Shown: positions 1-8,447 of the stretch, one piece after another
Numbering within the stretch: position 1 is the stretch's first letter
How the letters are laid out: every line of letters starts with the position of its first letter
DNA from: Ruminococcaceae bacterium UBA1730
Lineage (GTDB): Bacteria; Bacillota; Clostridia; Oscillospirales; Acutalibacteraceae
Direction: 5' to 3'
Assembly: GCA_002315935.1 (NCBI GenBank)
Contig: DCII01000012.1
Location: 1 to 59,881 of the forward strand
DNA length: 59,881 bases
Made by a program: the position numbers and the translations under genes
The notes under the pieces: generated by a model
Seen by the model: only the letters and a program-made list of their open reading frames with translations
The model's database searches: none
What the model was told of the DNA's origin: nothing

Positions 1-1
1 A

Positions 2-655
2 ATTATTTCAATGGGCGAAAACTGCCTCACCGATGATATTCTGAGCAGAAATGATTTAAAATCATTCTCTTCTCCATTTGCCTCCGGCAGGTCCAATGTT
101 GAATATGTTCTGGCTTTTGAAAAAGAAAACTATGCAGATTTTCTCAATCCGGATATGTTGAAATATGAGATTTTTATAGAAAAAACCGTTCCACGCAATA
201 AGAAATATGTAGAAACGGTTAATCATTATAACAATTCATGCACAAACGGTGTTGAATTTACGCATCATGATGTTATCAGCGACTCGGATATGGCCGAGAA
301 AATATCCAAAAGATGCAACAGGCTTTTGAGCTTTCGCAATAAGGAATTGGTGTTTGTATATCATAACCGTTATTGCCCGGATACTGATTTCAATTTAATG
401 GCATCTCATTTTGAGGAACTGAAAAAGATATACGAATCGCGTAGCAATCATGTTCAGGTTTATGTCTTTACTCAAAGAATTGTTGAAAATGCGGCGGACA
501 GAAGAACTGAGTGCAGAGAAATAAACGGAACAAAATTCTATACATTTTATACTCTGAATGTTTGGGAAGGCGAAGATCAGGATATTTTCTGGGCAAGGTG
601 CGATAATGACCTTATTAAGGTAATGATTGACGATATTATTGAGCATACAAAATAA
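2..655 (+). CDS. DUF1796-like putative papain-like cysteine peptidase, 5'-truncated by window
   Basis: The reading frame is open to the left edge (Ile-Ile-Ser before the first Met at base 11), so the gene very likely starts outside the window. The N-terminal stretch I-I-S-M-G-E-N-C followed by a Leu-x-Ser-x-x-Ser-Pro-Phe pattern resembles the start of DUF1796 proteins (G-x-x-C ... L-R-x-x-S-x-P-F-D), a family proposed to be papain-like and often found in surface-polysaccharide gene clusters. The Cys of GENC would be the candidate nucleophile. The usual Asp-Trp after Pro-Phe is not kept, so activity is doubtful. The DNA is more AT-rich than the core genes. The stop is followed six bases later by the end of the convergent MATE gene. 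Family assignment is by eye. Confidence 0.55.
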   Translation: MISMGENCLTDDILSRNDLKSFSSPFASGRSNVEYVLAFEKENYADFLNPDMLKYEIFIEKTVPRNKKYVETVNHYNNSCTNGVEFTHHDVISDSDMAEKISKRCNRLLSFRNKELVFVYHNRYCPDTDFNLMASHFEELKKIYESRSNHVQVYVFTQRIVENAADRRTECREINGTKFYTFYTLNVWEGEDQDIFWARCDNDLIKVMIDDIIEHTK

Positions 656-660
656 TCTTT

Positions 661-2004
661 TTAATGCTTGAATTTTCTAATAATGAAGAAATAGCAGATT
701 GATTGAAAAACAACCGTTGCAATCCACGAAAGCGGATAGCAGATAAAGAGATACCGCAGGTCATGGTTATGAGGAAAGAATCCGTAAATCCAGACTATTC
801 TCATTCCGACCGTGCCGACAATTGAAAGAATCATCGGAACGGTTGAATATCCCATTCCACGCAATGCCCCCGGAATACAGTCCATATATCCGCAGATAAA
901 ATATGTGAGCGTTGTGAGACTGAGAATTTTCATTCCGCATTCAATGACCTCGGGAACATCTGAATAAATTTTGAGAATTCCGTCTCCGAAGAAATAGGCA
1001 ACAGAGCCGAGAAGAAGGCAGGTTACTGTTTCAAGAATCAGGCAGTAAAGAAGAACTTTTTTCATTCGGGAATATTTCTTAACGCCCATATTCTGGCTGG
1101 TGAAGCTCATGCATCCCTGCGTTATGGCGTTTGCCGAGGAATACATGAATCCGAAGAGATTGTTTGCGGCGGTGTATCCTGCCATGGCATTCTGCCCGAA
1201 GGAATTGACGGATGACTGAAGCATGGCATTTGATATGTTGATAACCGTGCTCTGAAGCCCTGCCGGAATGCCGATTTTAACGATTTTGCCGAGAAGCTCG
1301 GGATAAATCTTAAGTTTTTTGAAGTTCAGTCTGTAACCCTCGGGGCTGTTCAGCAAAACAATCACAACGAGAATGCAGGAAATCGCTTGGGAGATGATTG
1401 TTGCAATTGCAACGCCCGCAACATCCATATGAAAAACAATTACAAGAAACAGATTCAGCCCCGCATTGATTATTCCGGCGATAATGAGGAAAATCATGGG
1501 GCGTTTTGTGTCTCCCACTGCTCTTAAGACTGCCGCTCCGAAGTTATAAACCATAAAAAACGGAGTTCCGAGAAAATAAATCCGCATATAGAGAACGGAA
1601 GCATCAATCAGCTCCGCAGGTGTGCCCATCAGCTCAAGGGCAGGTCTTGCAAAAGCCTGACCGATAACCGACATCACTATTCCCGAAATGATTGCGGTAA
1701 GTATTGCCGTATGGACTGTGTTGCTCATTTTTTCAAGGTCACCCTTGGCATAATATCTGGCGGCACAGACATTTGCTCCGAGAGAAATGCCGATGAAAAA
1801 ATATATGAATATGTTGATAAGTGCCGAGGTTGCTCCGACAGATGCAAGGGAATCGCTCCCTGCAAATCTGCCGACAACAATCAGGTCAACGGCGTTGAAC
1901 ATCAGCTGGAGAATGCTTGAAAGCATCAGCGGAACCGAGAATGAAATCAGCTTGGACATAAGCGGTCCGTTGCACATATCTATTTCAAATCTGTTATTTC
2001 TCAC
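661..2004 (-). CDS. MATE family efflux transporter
   Basis: A 447-residue integral membrane protein of the usual MATE length (about 450) with about 12 hydrophobic helices. The N-terminus (G-P-L-x-x-K-L-I-S-F-S-V-P-L-M-L) and the internal L-R-A-V-G-D-T-K-R-P stretch near residue 165 are typical of the clostridial NorM/DinF-like branch, which exports cationic or aromatic compounds in exchange for Na+ or H+. The start codon is GTG, preceded by an AGAGAG Shine-Dalgarno-like tract. A sigma-A-like promoter lies 33-61 bases upstream and no neighbour is co-transcribed with it. The substrate cannot be told from sequence. Confidence 0.9.
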   Translation of the reverse strand: MRNNRFEIDMCNGPLMSKLISFSVPLMLSSILQLMFNAVDLIVVGRFAGSDSLASVGATSALINIFIYFFIGISLGANVCAARYYAKGDLEKMSNTVHTAILTAIISGIVMSVIGQAFARPALELMGTPAELIDASVLYMRIYFLGTPFFMVYNFGAAVLRAVGDTKRPMIFLIIAGIINAGLNLFLVIVFHMDVAGVAIATIISQAISCILVVIVLLNSPEGYRLNFKKLKIYPELLGKIVKIGIPAGLQSTVINISNAMLQSSVNSFGQNAMAGYTAANNLFGFMYSSANAITQGCMSFTSQNMGVKKYSRMKKVLLYCLILETVTCLLLGSVAYFFGDGILKIYSDVPEVIECGMKILSLTTLTYFICGYMDCIPGALRGMGYSTVPMILSIVGTVGMRIVWIYGFFPHNHDLRYLFICYPLSWIATVVFQSICYFFIIRKFKH

Positions 2005-2036
2005 TAAAAATTCTCTCTTTCGGAAACTTTTCGAAA

Positions 2037-2065
2037 ATTATATCACATTAAGCGGCAATTTTGAA
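2037..2065 (-). promoter_or_regulatory. Promoter of the MATE gene
   Basis: On the minus strand TTCAAA (2060-2065), 17-base spacer, TATAAT (2037-2042). The -10 is perfect and the -35 matches at 4 of 6 positions. Confidence 0.55.
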
Positions 2066-2305
2066 TAGGAAGATTCATATTTTAAAACATTTTTATTGAA
2101 TTTAACGATAACAGTGATACACTTAAACAAACCGATTGAAAGCCCGGTAAAATTGAAATTGATATTATATATGAAAAACGCAAAATAGAAAGCCTTTATC
2201 CGATATTTTTTCTCCGCATACGGGAAAAAATGTTATTTTGTCTTTACATAACAGATAATTTTTATTATTATATACGAAAAGGTTAACAGGAAGCTGGTAA
2301 TAAAA
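2066..2305. other. AT-rich intergenic region with one forward promoter
   Basis: The 301 bases between the MATE start and the serine hydrolase start hold the two divergent promoters and no credible reading frame. The middle (about 2066-2240) is AT-rich; no riboswitch or RNA fold was recognised in it. Confidence 0.5.
2243..2271 (+). promoter_or_regulatory. Promoter of the serine hydrolase gene
   Basis: TTTACA (2243-2248), 17-base spacer, TATTAT (2266-2271), about 35 bases before the ATG at 2306. Confidence 0.65.
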
Positions 2306-3523
2306 ATGATTAAAATTCTTATGTTTTTCAACGCCGTTATTTTATTCTTCAACTCTGTTTTCGGTCTCAGTATGCCATTGCACGCTTTTACGGTCGATGC
2401 AGACAAGCTTGCCGAAAATGTCAGAATTTCAAACGAAGCAAGAATTGAAGAAGGCACAATCACAGGTGCTCATTCAATCGTAATGCAGAACGGTGTTGTT
2501 CTTCTTGACAAGACATACGGATTAAAGGGAGTCGGCGGCGAAGCTCTTTCCGAAAATGCGGTTTATCGTATTGCTTCAATGACGAAGCCGATTACCGCTG
2601 TTGCTCTTCTTATTGAGCAGGACAGAGGTCACCTTAATATCAACGATGACCTTTCAAAATATCTGCCTGAATTTGCCGAAATGACGGTCGGCAAAGAGAA
2701 GGAAGACGGCACATACGAAAAAACCGACACCAAAGCCACAAATTCAATCAAGCTCTATCAGCTGGTTTCTCATACAAGCGGTATCGGCGATGTTGATTTA
2801 TCAGCCGCAGGCGGCGAAAGCTGCACAGTCACCTCTGCCTGTGCATATCTTGCAGCTCAGCCTCTCCACTATAATCCCGGAACCTCTCAGCAATACAGCA
2901 CGGGAGCCTTCGATGTTGCCGCCCGTGTTATCGAGCTGACAAGCGGAATGGAATTCAGCGAATACATCAAGGTGAATATTTTTGATAAGCTCGGAATGAC
3001 TGATACCACCTTTGAGCCGAATGAAGACCAATGGAGCCGTATGGTTGAAATTCACGGCATGGAAAACGGTAAAGCAATCAATGTTCCCGGTGCTCCTAAC
3101 TGCGTGTTCGGCAACTTCCCCGTAACCTTTCATGCGGCAGGAGCGGCACTTGCTTCAACAGCTTATGATTATGCGAAATTTGCTCAGATGCTTCTCAACA
3201 ACGGTGTCGGCGATAACGGAGCCCGTGTTCTTAGTGAGGAAGCCGTTAAGCAGATGCGTACCCCTGTGAAGGGAGCACCTCTGATGGGCGGCACATTCAA
3301 ATGGGGTCTGGGTGTCCGTGTAATTGTAACCACAAGCGATACATTGCCCAAGGGCTCTTTCGGCTGGAGCGGTGCTTACGGCTCCCATTTCTGGATTGAC
3401 CCGACAAACAGCATTTCCGCTGTTTATATGAAAAACTCCTCTTATGACGGCGGTGCAGGAAACAGCTCTGCCAGCGAATTTGAAAAGGATGTTGTCAACA
3501 GCTTCATATGGAGAAAGTCATAA
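2306..3523 (+). CDS. Secreted serine hydrolase of the class C beta-lactamase/DD-peptidase fold
   Basis: 405 residues. An N-terminal hydrophobic segment (residues 3-27) exports or anchors the protein. The fold signature is clear: S91-M-T-K94 is the SxxK motif with nucleophile and base, H156-T-S-G is a common family motif, Y197-S-T-G takes the place of Y-x-N, and G-W-S-G-A-Y-G near residue 353 replaces the KTG box. Family members are esterases, DD-carboxypeptidases or peptidases, and the substrate cannot be chosen here. The anchor is followed by F-T-V-D-A-x-x-L, a pattern repeated in the GH39-like protein at 54545. It has its own promoter and appears monocistronic. Confidence 0.85.
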   Translation: MIKILMFFNAVILFFNSVFGLSMPLHAFTVDADKLAENVRISNEARIEEGTITGAHSIVMQNGVVLLDKTYGLKGVGGEALSENAVYRIASMTKPITAVALLIEQDRGHLNINDDLSKYLPEFAEMTVGKEKEDGTYEKTDTKATNSIKLYQLVSHTSGIGDVDLSAAGGESCTVTSACAYLAAQPLHYNPGTSQQYSTGAFDVAARVIELTSGMEFSEYIKVNIFDKLGMTDTTFEPNEDQWSRMVEIHGMENGKAINVPGAPNCVFGNFPVTFHAAGAALASTAYDYAKFAQMLLNNGVGDNGARVLSEEAVKQMRTPVKGAPLMGGTFKWGLGVRVIVTTSDTLPKGSFGWSGAYGSHFWIDPTNSISAVYMKNSSYDGGAGNSSASEFEKDVVNSFIWRKS

Positions 3524-3539
3524 ACATTATTACAAGGCA

Positions 3540-3567
3540 TTGACAAAAATCTATCTCATGATAAAAT
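3540..3567 (+). promoter_or_regulatory. Promoter of the leader ORF and ECF-like gene
   Basis: TTGACA (3540-3545), 16-base spacer, TAAAAT (3562-3567). The -35 is consensus. Confidence 0.7.
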
Positions 3568-3629
3568 AAATTTGCAAAAGAATAAACGCAGTTCATTGAA
3601 TTGATTATTCCTTTTGAAAGGAAAAACAA

Positions 3630-3686
3630 ATGAAAACTGAATTCACCTGCATTCTCATTGTTGCCATTTGCGGCGAAGCTTTATGA
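3630..3686 (+). CDS. 18-residue leader peptide, translationally coupled
   Basis: A short frame, M-K-T-E-F-T-C-I-L-I-V-A-I-C-G-E-A-L, starts at an ATG with a good site AAAGGA (3618-3623) and ends TGA at 3684-3686. The ATG of the next gene at 3683 overlaps this stop as ATGA, and that gene has no strong ribosome site of its own. This arrangement suggests coupling: translation of the leader would feed ribosomes to the downstream gene. Whether the peptide itself matters (hydrophobic, two Cys) or only its translation does is not shown. It is too short to be certain. Confidence 0.5.
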   Translation: MKTEFTCILIVAICGEAL

Positions 3687-4219
3687 ATGTAAACAAATCA
3701 AAAATCAAAGTCACGGTTTTCGAAATGACTGTTTTCAGTATGCTCGGAGCGTTGATGTATGCCTCGAAAATGCTGATGTCAGTTCTGCCGAATGTTCATC
3801 TTCTCGGAGTTTTTATTGTTTCGGAAACGCTTGTGTACCGCAAAAAAGCACTTTATCCGATTTATGTTTTTGTTTTGCTGGAAGGTCTTTTCGGCGGATT
3901 TGCAATGTGGTGGATTCCATATCTTTATATATGGACAATTCTCTGGGGAATGGCTATGCTCATTCCGAAAAAGCTTTCGGAAAAAAAGCTGATAATCATC
4001 AGTACAGTTGTCTGCTCACTGCACGGATTTTTATTCGGCACTCTCTACGCTCCTGCCCAGGCGATTATGTTCGGTCTTAATTTTAAAGGAATGATAACAT
4101 GGATTATTGCAGGCTTGCCTTATGATGCAATTCACGGAGTAAGCAACCTTGTCTGCGGTCTGCTCATAGTGCCGATAACAAAGGCTCTTAATCAATCGCA
4201 GAAATTCATCAGGGAATAA
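3683..4219 (+). CDS. ECF transporter S-component-like membrane protein
   Basis: 178 residues from the ATG at 3683; a longer frame from a TTG at 3668 has no ribosome site. About five to six hydrophobic segments fill the protein, with a charged start (K-S-K-I-K-V-T-V-F-E-M), the internal A-L-x-x-A-S-K pattern of substrate-binding S components, and short loops. S components bind a vitamin or cofactor and work with a shared EcfT/EcfA energising module, which is not in this window. The ligand is unknown and no riboswitch was seen upstream. Alternative: an unrelated small membrane protein. A strong shared terminator follows. Confidence 0.5.
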   Translation: MNVNKSKIKVTVFEMTVFSMLGALMYASKMLMSVLPNVHLLGVFIVSETLVYRKKALYPIYVFVLLEGLFGGFAMWWIPYLYIWTILWGMAMLIPKKLSEKKLIIISTVVCSLHGFLFGTLYAPAQAIMFGLNFKGMITWIIAGLPYDAIHGVSNLVCGLLIVPITKALNQSQKFIRE

Positions 4220-4277
4220 AAAAGAGCTTTAGGTTCTGTCTGAAATACGGACAAAGCTTAAAGCTCTTTTGTTTTTT
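4220..4277. terminator. Bidirectional terminator
   Basis: AAAAGAGCTTTA (4220-4231) pairs with TAAAGCTCTTTT (4259-4270), with an inner TGTC/GGACA stem, and is followed by a T run. It separates the convergent ECF-like and GH127 genes. Confidence 0.85.
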
Positions 4278-4280
4278 TAA

Positions 4281-6116
4281 TTATCTTATTCTGAACCAGA
4301 TAAGCATATCCGATTCTCCCCTGTTTGCAAATGCGTAATACGGGATGAAATGAAGCTTTCTTTCCGCAACGGCATTCGGGTCATAGGTTGAATAAAGCTT
4401 ATCAGACGGCGTATCCTCAAAGCCGTTTACGGAGATAACATAGCTGTTGAAATCGTGGCTGAATTTGATTTCCGCTTCATAGTTCGAATCAATAATCAGA
4501 TTATTCAGCGGAACATTTCCGTTGTCGATTTCTTCGGCACAGTAAACAACAGGTCCTCTGCAAACGGCAACTCTGCCGATATTTGCTTCAACCTCGGGAT
4601 TTGCAGAAACAAGCCTTGTTTCCATGTCGAGATAAAGCTCAATATCCTGCTCGTCATTATCAATGTTGACGAAGGCATAGCCGTTTCTCATTTCGCCGCT
4701 GAAGGGCTTTCCGTTAATGGTGAAATAATCGCACCAACCGGGAATGCGAAGAGCAATGCAGTCGCCTGCCATGCCCTTGACGGTGAATTTTATGTCACCC
4801 TCATTGGGATATTCGGTTTTCTGAATAATCGAAACGCCGTCAAATTCAGCTTCACTTTCGATATAATGATGAACAAAAACCGTGCTGTCATTATATGTAT
4901 ATATGAAATCTCCGATTGACGGAATGAATCTGACAATATTCGGAGGACAGCATGAACAGCCGAAAACTTCAACTCTCTGCGTAAGAAGATTATGAGAAGC
5001 CTTATACCATTTCTTATGCTGATTATATTTTTTAACATTGATTTCAAGAGGATTCACATAGAAAAATGATTTGCCGTCAAGCGAAACGCCGCTGAGAATG
5101 CAGTTATAAATTGCGGCTTCGGCAACATCATCATATTTTGAATTCGGCTCAATTGCACTCATTCTTCTTGCGAACATTGCAAGAGCGATTGCGGCACAGG
5201 TTTCGGAATAGGCGAGGTCGTTCGGCAGAAGATAATCCTCCGTGAATGCTTCGCCGTTGCAGGTTGCACCGACACCGCCCGTTATATACATCTGCTTTTC
5301 GGCAATGTTATCAAAAACTCTCTTGCAGGCTTCAAGAAGCTCTTTGTCGCCTGTTTTGGCGGCAAGGTCTGCCATTCCGGAATAAAGATAGCAGGCTCTG
5401 ACGGAATGCCCCTTTGCACGAATAAAATTTCTGACGGGTTCATCGGACTGAAAATAGAGCTGATTTGACCAATCGGGAATGCCCGAATCCTTTTCACTTG
5501 TGCCTCTTGTGTTGATGAAATGGGCTGAAAGGTCAAGATATTTCTTTTCGCCCGTGCAGTCATAGAGCTTTATGAGAGCAAGCTCTATTTCCTCGTGACC
5601 CGGAGTTGAAAATCCGGCAGAATCCTCAACAAGGAAAACCTGATAGATATAATCAATATATTTCCGCATAAGCAATAAGAATTTATCCTTACCCGTTGCA
5701 TTATAATATGCAATTGCGGCTTCCGTAAGATGACCTGCACAGTAAAGCTCATGGCAGTCACGGTTTGAAAATCTTTTTTCAGGCTCAACAACGGTGAAAT
5801 ATATGTTGAAATATCCGTCTTCGCCCTGATTTTTTTCAATCAGGTCAACAACCTCATCAATCTTCTTTTCAAGCTCCTTATCGGGCGAAAGAGCGATTGA
5901 ATATGCCGCTCCCTCAAGCCACTTTGCTACATCGGAATCCCAGAAAAAATGAGGCTTGAAGGGGTCTCCCTCTTTCCAGTTGCATTCGAAAGCCTTGAAT
6001 CTGCCCGTGTCGCTGAATCTGTCAAAAACAGACGGAATAGTTGAATCACGGTTTGTTTCGAAACGGTCCTTCCAAAATCCTCCGAGTTTTATTTTATCAA
6101 ATGAAACTGATTTCAT
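4281..6116 (-). CDS. Glycoside hydrolase family 127 (beta-L-arabinofuranosidase, DUF1680)
   Basis: 611 residues, the usual GH127 length. The metal-thiolate catalytic set known from Bifidobacterium HypBA1 (Glu338, Cys340, Cys417, Cys418) appears as E305-T-C307 and C389-C390, the latter inside G-C-S-C-C-P-P-N. The N-terminal alpha/alpha barrel (L-G-G-F-W-K-D-R-F ... F-x-W-D-S-D-V-A-K-W-L-E-G) and C-terminal beta domains fit the family. It should remove L-arabinofuranose from plant cell-wall glycoproteins or arabinans. No signal peptide is visible, so it probably acts on imported oligosaccharides. It is the last gene of the gltX-glnS operon, 23 bases behind a membrane protein gene. Related families GH146 and GH142 share parts of this architecture. 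Confidence 0.9.
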   Translation of the reverse strand: MKSVSFDKIKLGGFWKDRFETNRDSTIPSVFDRFSDTGRFKAFECNWKEGDPFKPHFFWDSDVAKWLEGAAYSIALSPDKELEKKIDEVVDLIEKNQGEDGYFNIYFTVVEPEKRFSNRDCHELYCAGHLTEAAIAYYNATGKDKFLLLMRKYIDYIYQVFLVEDSAGFSTPGHEEIELALIKLYDCTGEKKYLDLSAHFINTRGTSEKDSGIPDWSNQLYFQSDEPVRNFIRAKGHSVRACYLYSGMADLAAKTGDKELLEACKRVFDNIAEKQMYITGGVGATCNGEAFTEDYLLPNDLAYSETCAAIALAMFARRMSAIEPNSKYDDVAEAAIYNCILSGVSLDGKSFFYVNPLEINVKKYNQHKKWYKASHNLLTQRVEVFGCSCCPPNIVRFIPSIGDFIYTYNDSTVFVHHYIESEAEFDGVSIIQKTEYPNEGDIKFTVKGMAGDCIALRIPGWCDYFTINGKPFSGEMRNGYAFVNIDNDEQDIELYLDMETRLVSANPEVEANIGRVAVCRGPVVYCAEEIDNGNVPLNNLIIDSNYEAEIKFSHDFNSYVISVNGFEDTPSDKLYSTYDPNAVAERKLHFIPYYAFANRGESDMLIWFRIR

Positions 6117-6139
6117 GGCAACAAATCCTCCGGAACAGG

Positions 6140-6751
6140 TTACTTTTTCTTCGGCTCGTCTTCTTCGCCAAGCTCAACAAGATAAAATGCGCCTGTCCAG
6201 ACGATGATAAGACCCATGAGGATGATAAACGCATTGTGGAAGCCGCCGAGCATAAGAGTGTCAACCTGAACAAGTCCTCCGATGATGGAAGAGAGAATTC
6301 CTTCGCCGCCGAGAGCGGCAAGGCTGATTTCTCCGCTGAGTATCGGAGCGGCGGCTTTGTTGAAGCAGATAACCATTGCAATACTGAAAACAAGTCCCAA
6401 GGCTCCAGCAGAAACAACGGGAATTCTTTTATTGCTACAGCATGACCATATTATAATGAAAAGAGCGGTAACAAGAACAAGACCGAAGAAAACAACAAAA
6501 GCTATCAGCCTTCCGTTGATCGGGTCAAAAATCTCAGGCCATTCAAAGCTGCCTGTGTCGCCGAGAACGAAGGATGAAAGACGGTCATTTCCCGTCATAA
6601 TATCAATAACCCTTTTAAGAGTTATTGCTTCTTCAAGGCCGTAATCAACAACGGTTGCCGAAACCTGAAAGAAAATGAGGTCGAGAAACAATGCGGCAGG
6701 AAAAATGAGAGCCGCAAGAATACCGTTAACTATTCGATATAATGCTTTCAT
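6140..6751 (-). CDS. Hypothetical membrane protein, about four helices
   Basis: 203 residues, not recognised. Hydrophobic segments lie at about 8-32, 82-106, 112-130 and 165-192. A loop of about 50 residues between the first two carries E-W-P-E, and the tail is charged (E-E-D-E-P-K-K-K). The ATG has GAGG seven bases upstream. It sits 18 bases after glnS and 23 bases before GH127 and is probably co-transcribed with both. Nothing supports a transport role for arabinosides beyond its position. Confidence 0.7.
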   Translation of the reverse strand: MKALYRIVNGILAALIFPAALFLDLIFFQVSATVVDYGLEEAITLKRVIDIMTGNDRLSSFVLGDTGSFEWPEIFDPINGRLIAFVVFFGLVLVTALFIIIWSCCSNKRIPVVSAGALGLVFSIAMVICFNKAAAPILSGEISLAALGGEGILSSIIGGLVQVDTLMLGGFHNAFIILMGLIIVWTGAFYLVELGEEDEPKKK

Positions 6752-6769
6752 AAAATTACCTCTGTGAAA

Positions 6770-8425
6770 TTATTTCCATGAAGAATTAAGAGCAACGGTG
6801 CGGTTGAAAACAAGCTTATCATCTGTTGATGTTTTGTCAACGCAGAAGTAGCCCTGACGCATGAACTGGAAGGTGTCGCCGACCTTTGCATTCTTCAGGC
6901 TTCCCTCTGCAAGACAGCCGGTGAGAATTTCAAGAGAAGCGGGGTTGAGATTGTCAAGATAATCAACGCCCTCTTCGCCGGCAGGATTTTCGGTGTTGAA
7001 AAGTCTGTCATAAAGTCTGACCTCGCAGGGAACGCAGTCTGCGGCACTGACCCAGTGGAGAGTACCCTTGACCTTTCTTCCGTCAGGCGAATCGCCGCCC
7101 TTTGTTTCGGGGTCATATGTGCAGTGAAGGCAGGTAACATTGCCGTTTTCATCTGTTTCGAAGCTGTTGCAGGTAACAAAATATGCACTCTTGAGGCGGA
7201 CCTCATTTCCGGGATAAAGGCGGAAATATTTTTTGACGGGTTCAGCCATGAAGTCGTCCTGCTCAACGAAGATTTCTTTTGAGAAATGAACTGTTCTTGT
7301 GCCGAGCTCGGGTTTATCGGGATTGATTTCAACCTCGATTGCTTCAACCTTATCCTCGGGATAGTTGTCGATAACAACCTTAAGAGGATGAAGAACAGCC
7401 ATTGCTCTTGCGGCGTTAGCGTTGAGGTCTTCTCTGACGCAGGCCTCAAGCAGACCGTAGTCAACAACGCTGTAAGCCTTTGAAACGCCGATTCTGTTGA
7501 TGAATTCACGGATTGCGGAAGCCGGATAGCCTCTTCTTCTCATTCCGCAAAGAGTGACCATTCTCGGGTCATCCCAGCCGTCAACTATGCCCTTCTGAAC
7601 CATCTCAAGGCATTTTCTCTTGCTGGTAACGCAATAGTTGATATTAAGGCGTGCAAATTCAATCTGTCTGGGAGGCTCTTCGAAGCCGATTTCCTTGATG
7701 AACCAGTCATAGAGGGGTCTGTGATTTTCAAATTCAAGCGAGCAGAGAGAATATGTTACGCCTTCTCTTGCATCGGAAAGAGGATGAGCAAAGTCATACA
7801 TCGGATAAACGCACCATTTGTCTCCCGTCTGATGGTGATGAACATGAGCAATTCTGTAAATAACGGGGTCACGCATATTGATGTTGGGCGAAGCCATATC
7901 AATCTTTGCACGAAGAGTTTTTTCGCCGTCTGCGAATTCTCCGTTTGTCATTCTTGCAAAGAGGTCAAGATTTTCCTCAATTGAACGCTCTCTGTAAGGG
8001 CTGTTTTTGCCGGGTTCGGTGAGAGTACCTCTGTATTCTCTGATTTCATCGGCGGAAAGGTCGCAGACATAAGCCTTGCCCTTTTTGATGAGCTTGATTG
8101 CACATTCATAGATGAAATCAAAATAGCTTGAAGCATAGAGAACCTTGTTCCACTTATAGCCGAGCCATTCAATATCCTCCTTTATGGCATCAACATACTC
8201 AACATCTTCCTTTGAGGGGTTGGTATCGTCAAGGCGAAGATTGCATTCGCCGTTGTATTTTTCAGCCGTGCTGAAGTCGATGCAGATAGCCTTTGCGTGG
8301 CCGATATGAAGATAACCGTTGGGTTCAGGCGGAAAACGGGTCTGAATTCTTGAATTTCTGCCTGCGGCAAGGTCTTCATCAATAAAATCATATATAAAAT
8401 TTGAATTGGTTGTAATTTCGTCCAT
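6770..8425 (-). CDS. glnS: Glutaminyl-tRNA synthetase
   Basis: 551 residues. Class I signatures: F-P-P-E-P-N-G-Y-L-H-I-G-H-A-K-A near the N-terminus, with H-I-G-H contacting ATP, and V-T-S-K-R-K in the KMSKS position. The P-P-E-P sequence separates GlnRS from GluRS, which has F-A-P-S-P-T-G. The C-terminal beta-barrel anticodon-binding domains are present, without a YqeY extension at this length. It charges tRNA-Gln directly. An ATG at 8434 is one base from AAAGGG, so I prefer the ATG at 8425 (10-base spacing). It lies 22 bases behind gltX in the same operon. Confidence 0.95.
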   Translation of the reverse strand: MDEITTNSNFIYDFIDEDLAAGRNSRIQTRFPPEPNGYLHIGHAKAICIDFSTAEKYNGECNLRLDDTNPSKEDVEYVDAIKEDIEWLGYKWNKVLYASSYFDFIYECAIKLIKKGKAYVCDLSADEIREYRGTLTEPGKNSPYRERSIEENLDLFARMTNGEFADGEKTLRAKIDMASPNINMRDPVIYRIAHVHHHQTGDKWCVYPMYDFAHPLSDAREGVTYSLCSLEFENHRPLYDWFIKEIGFEEPPRQIEFARLNINYCVTSKRKCLEMVQKGIVDGWDDPRMVTLCGMRRRGYPASAIREFINRIGVSKAYSVVDYGLLEACVREDLNANAARAMAVLHPLKVVIDNYPEDKVEAIEVEINPDKPELGTRTVHFSKEIFVEQDDFMAEPVKKYFRLYPGNEVRLKSAYFVTCNSFETDENGNVTCLHCTYDPETKGGDSPDGRKVKGTLHWVSAADCVPCEVRLYDRLFNTENPAGEEGVDYLDNLNPASLEILTGCLAEGSLKNAKVGDTFQFMRQGYFCVDKTSTDDKLVFNRTVALNSSWK

Positions 8426-8447
8426 TGGTTTCATTCCCTTTCACGAA

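Noticed and set aside
3658..4080. 140-residue forward frame overlapping the ECF-like gene
   Set aside because: Cys/Ser/Arg-rich out-of-frame translation; the membrane protein in the other frame has the coherent helices.
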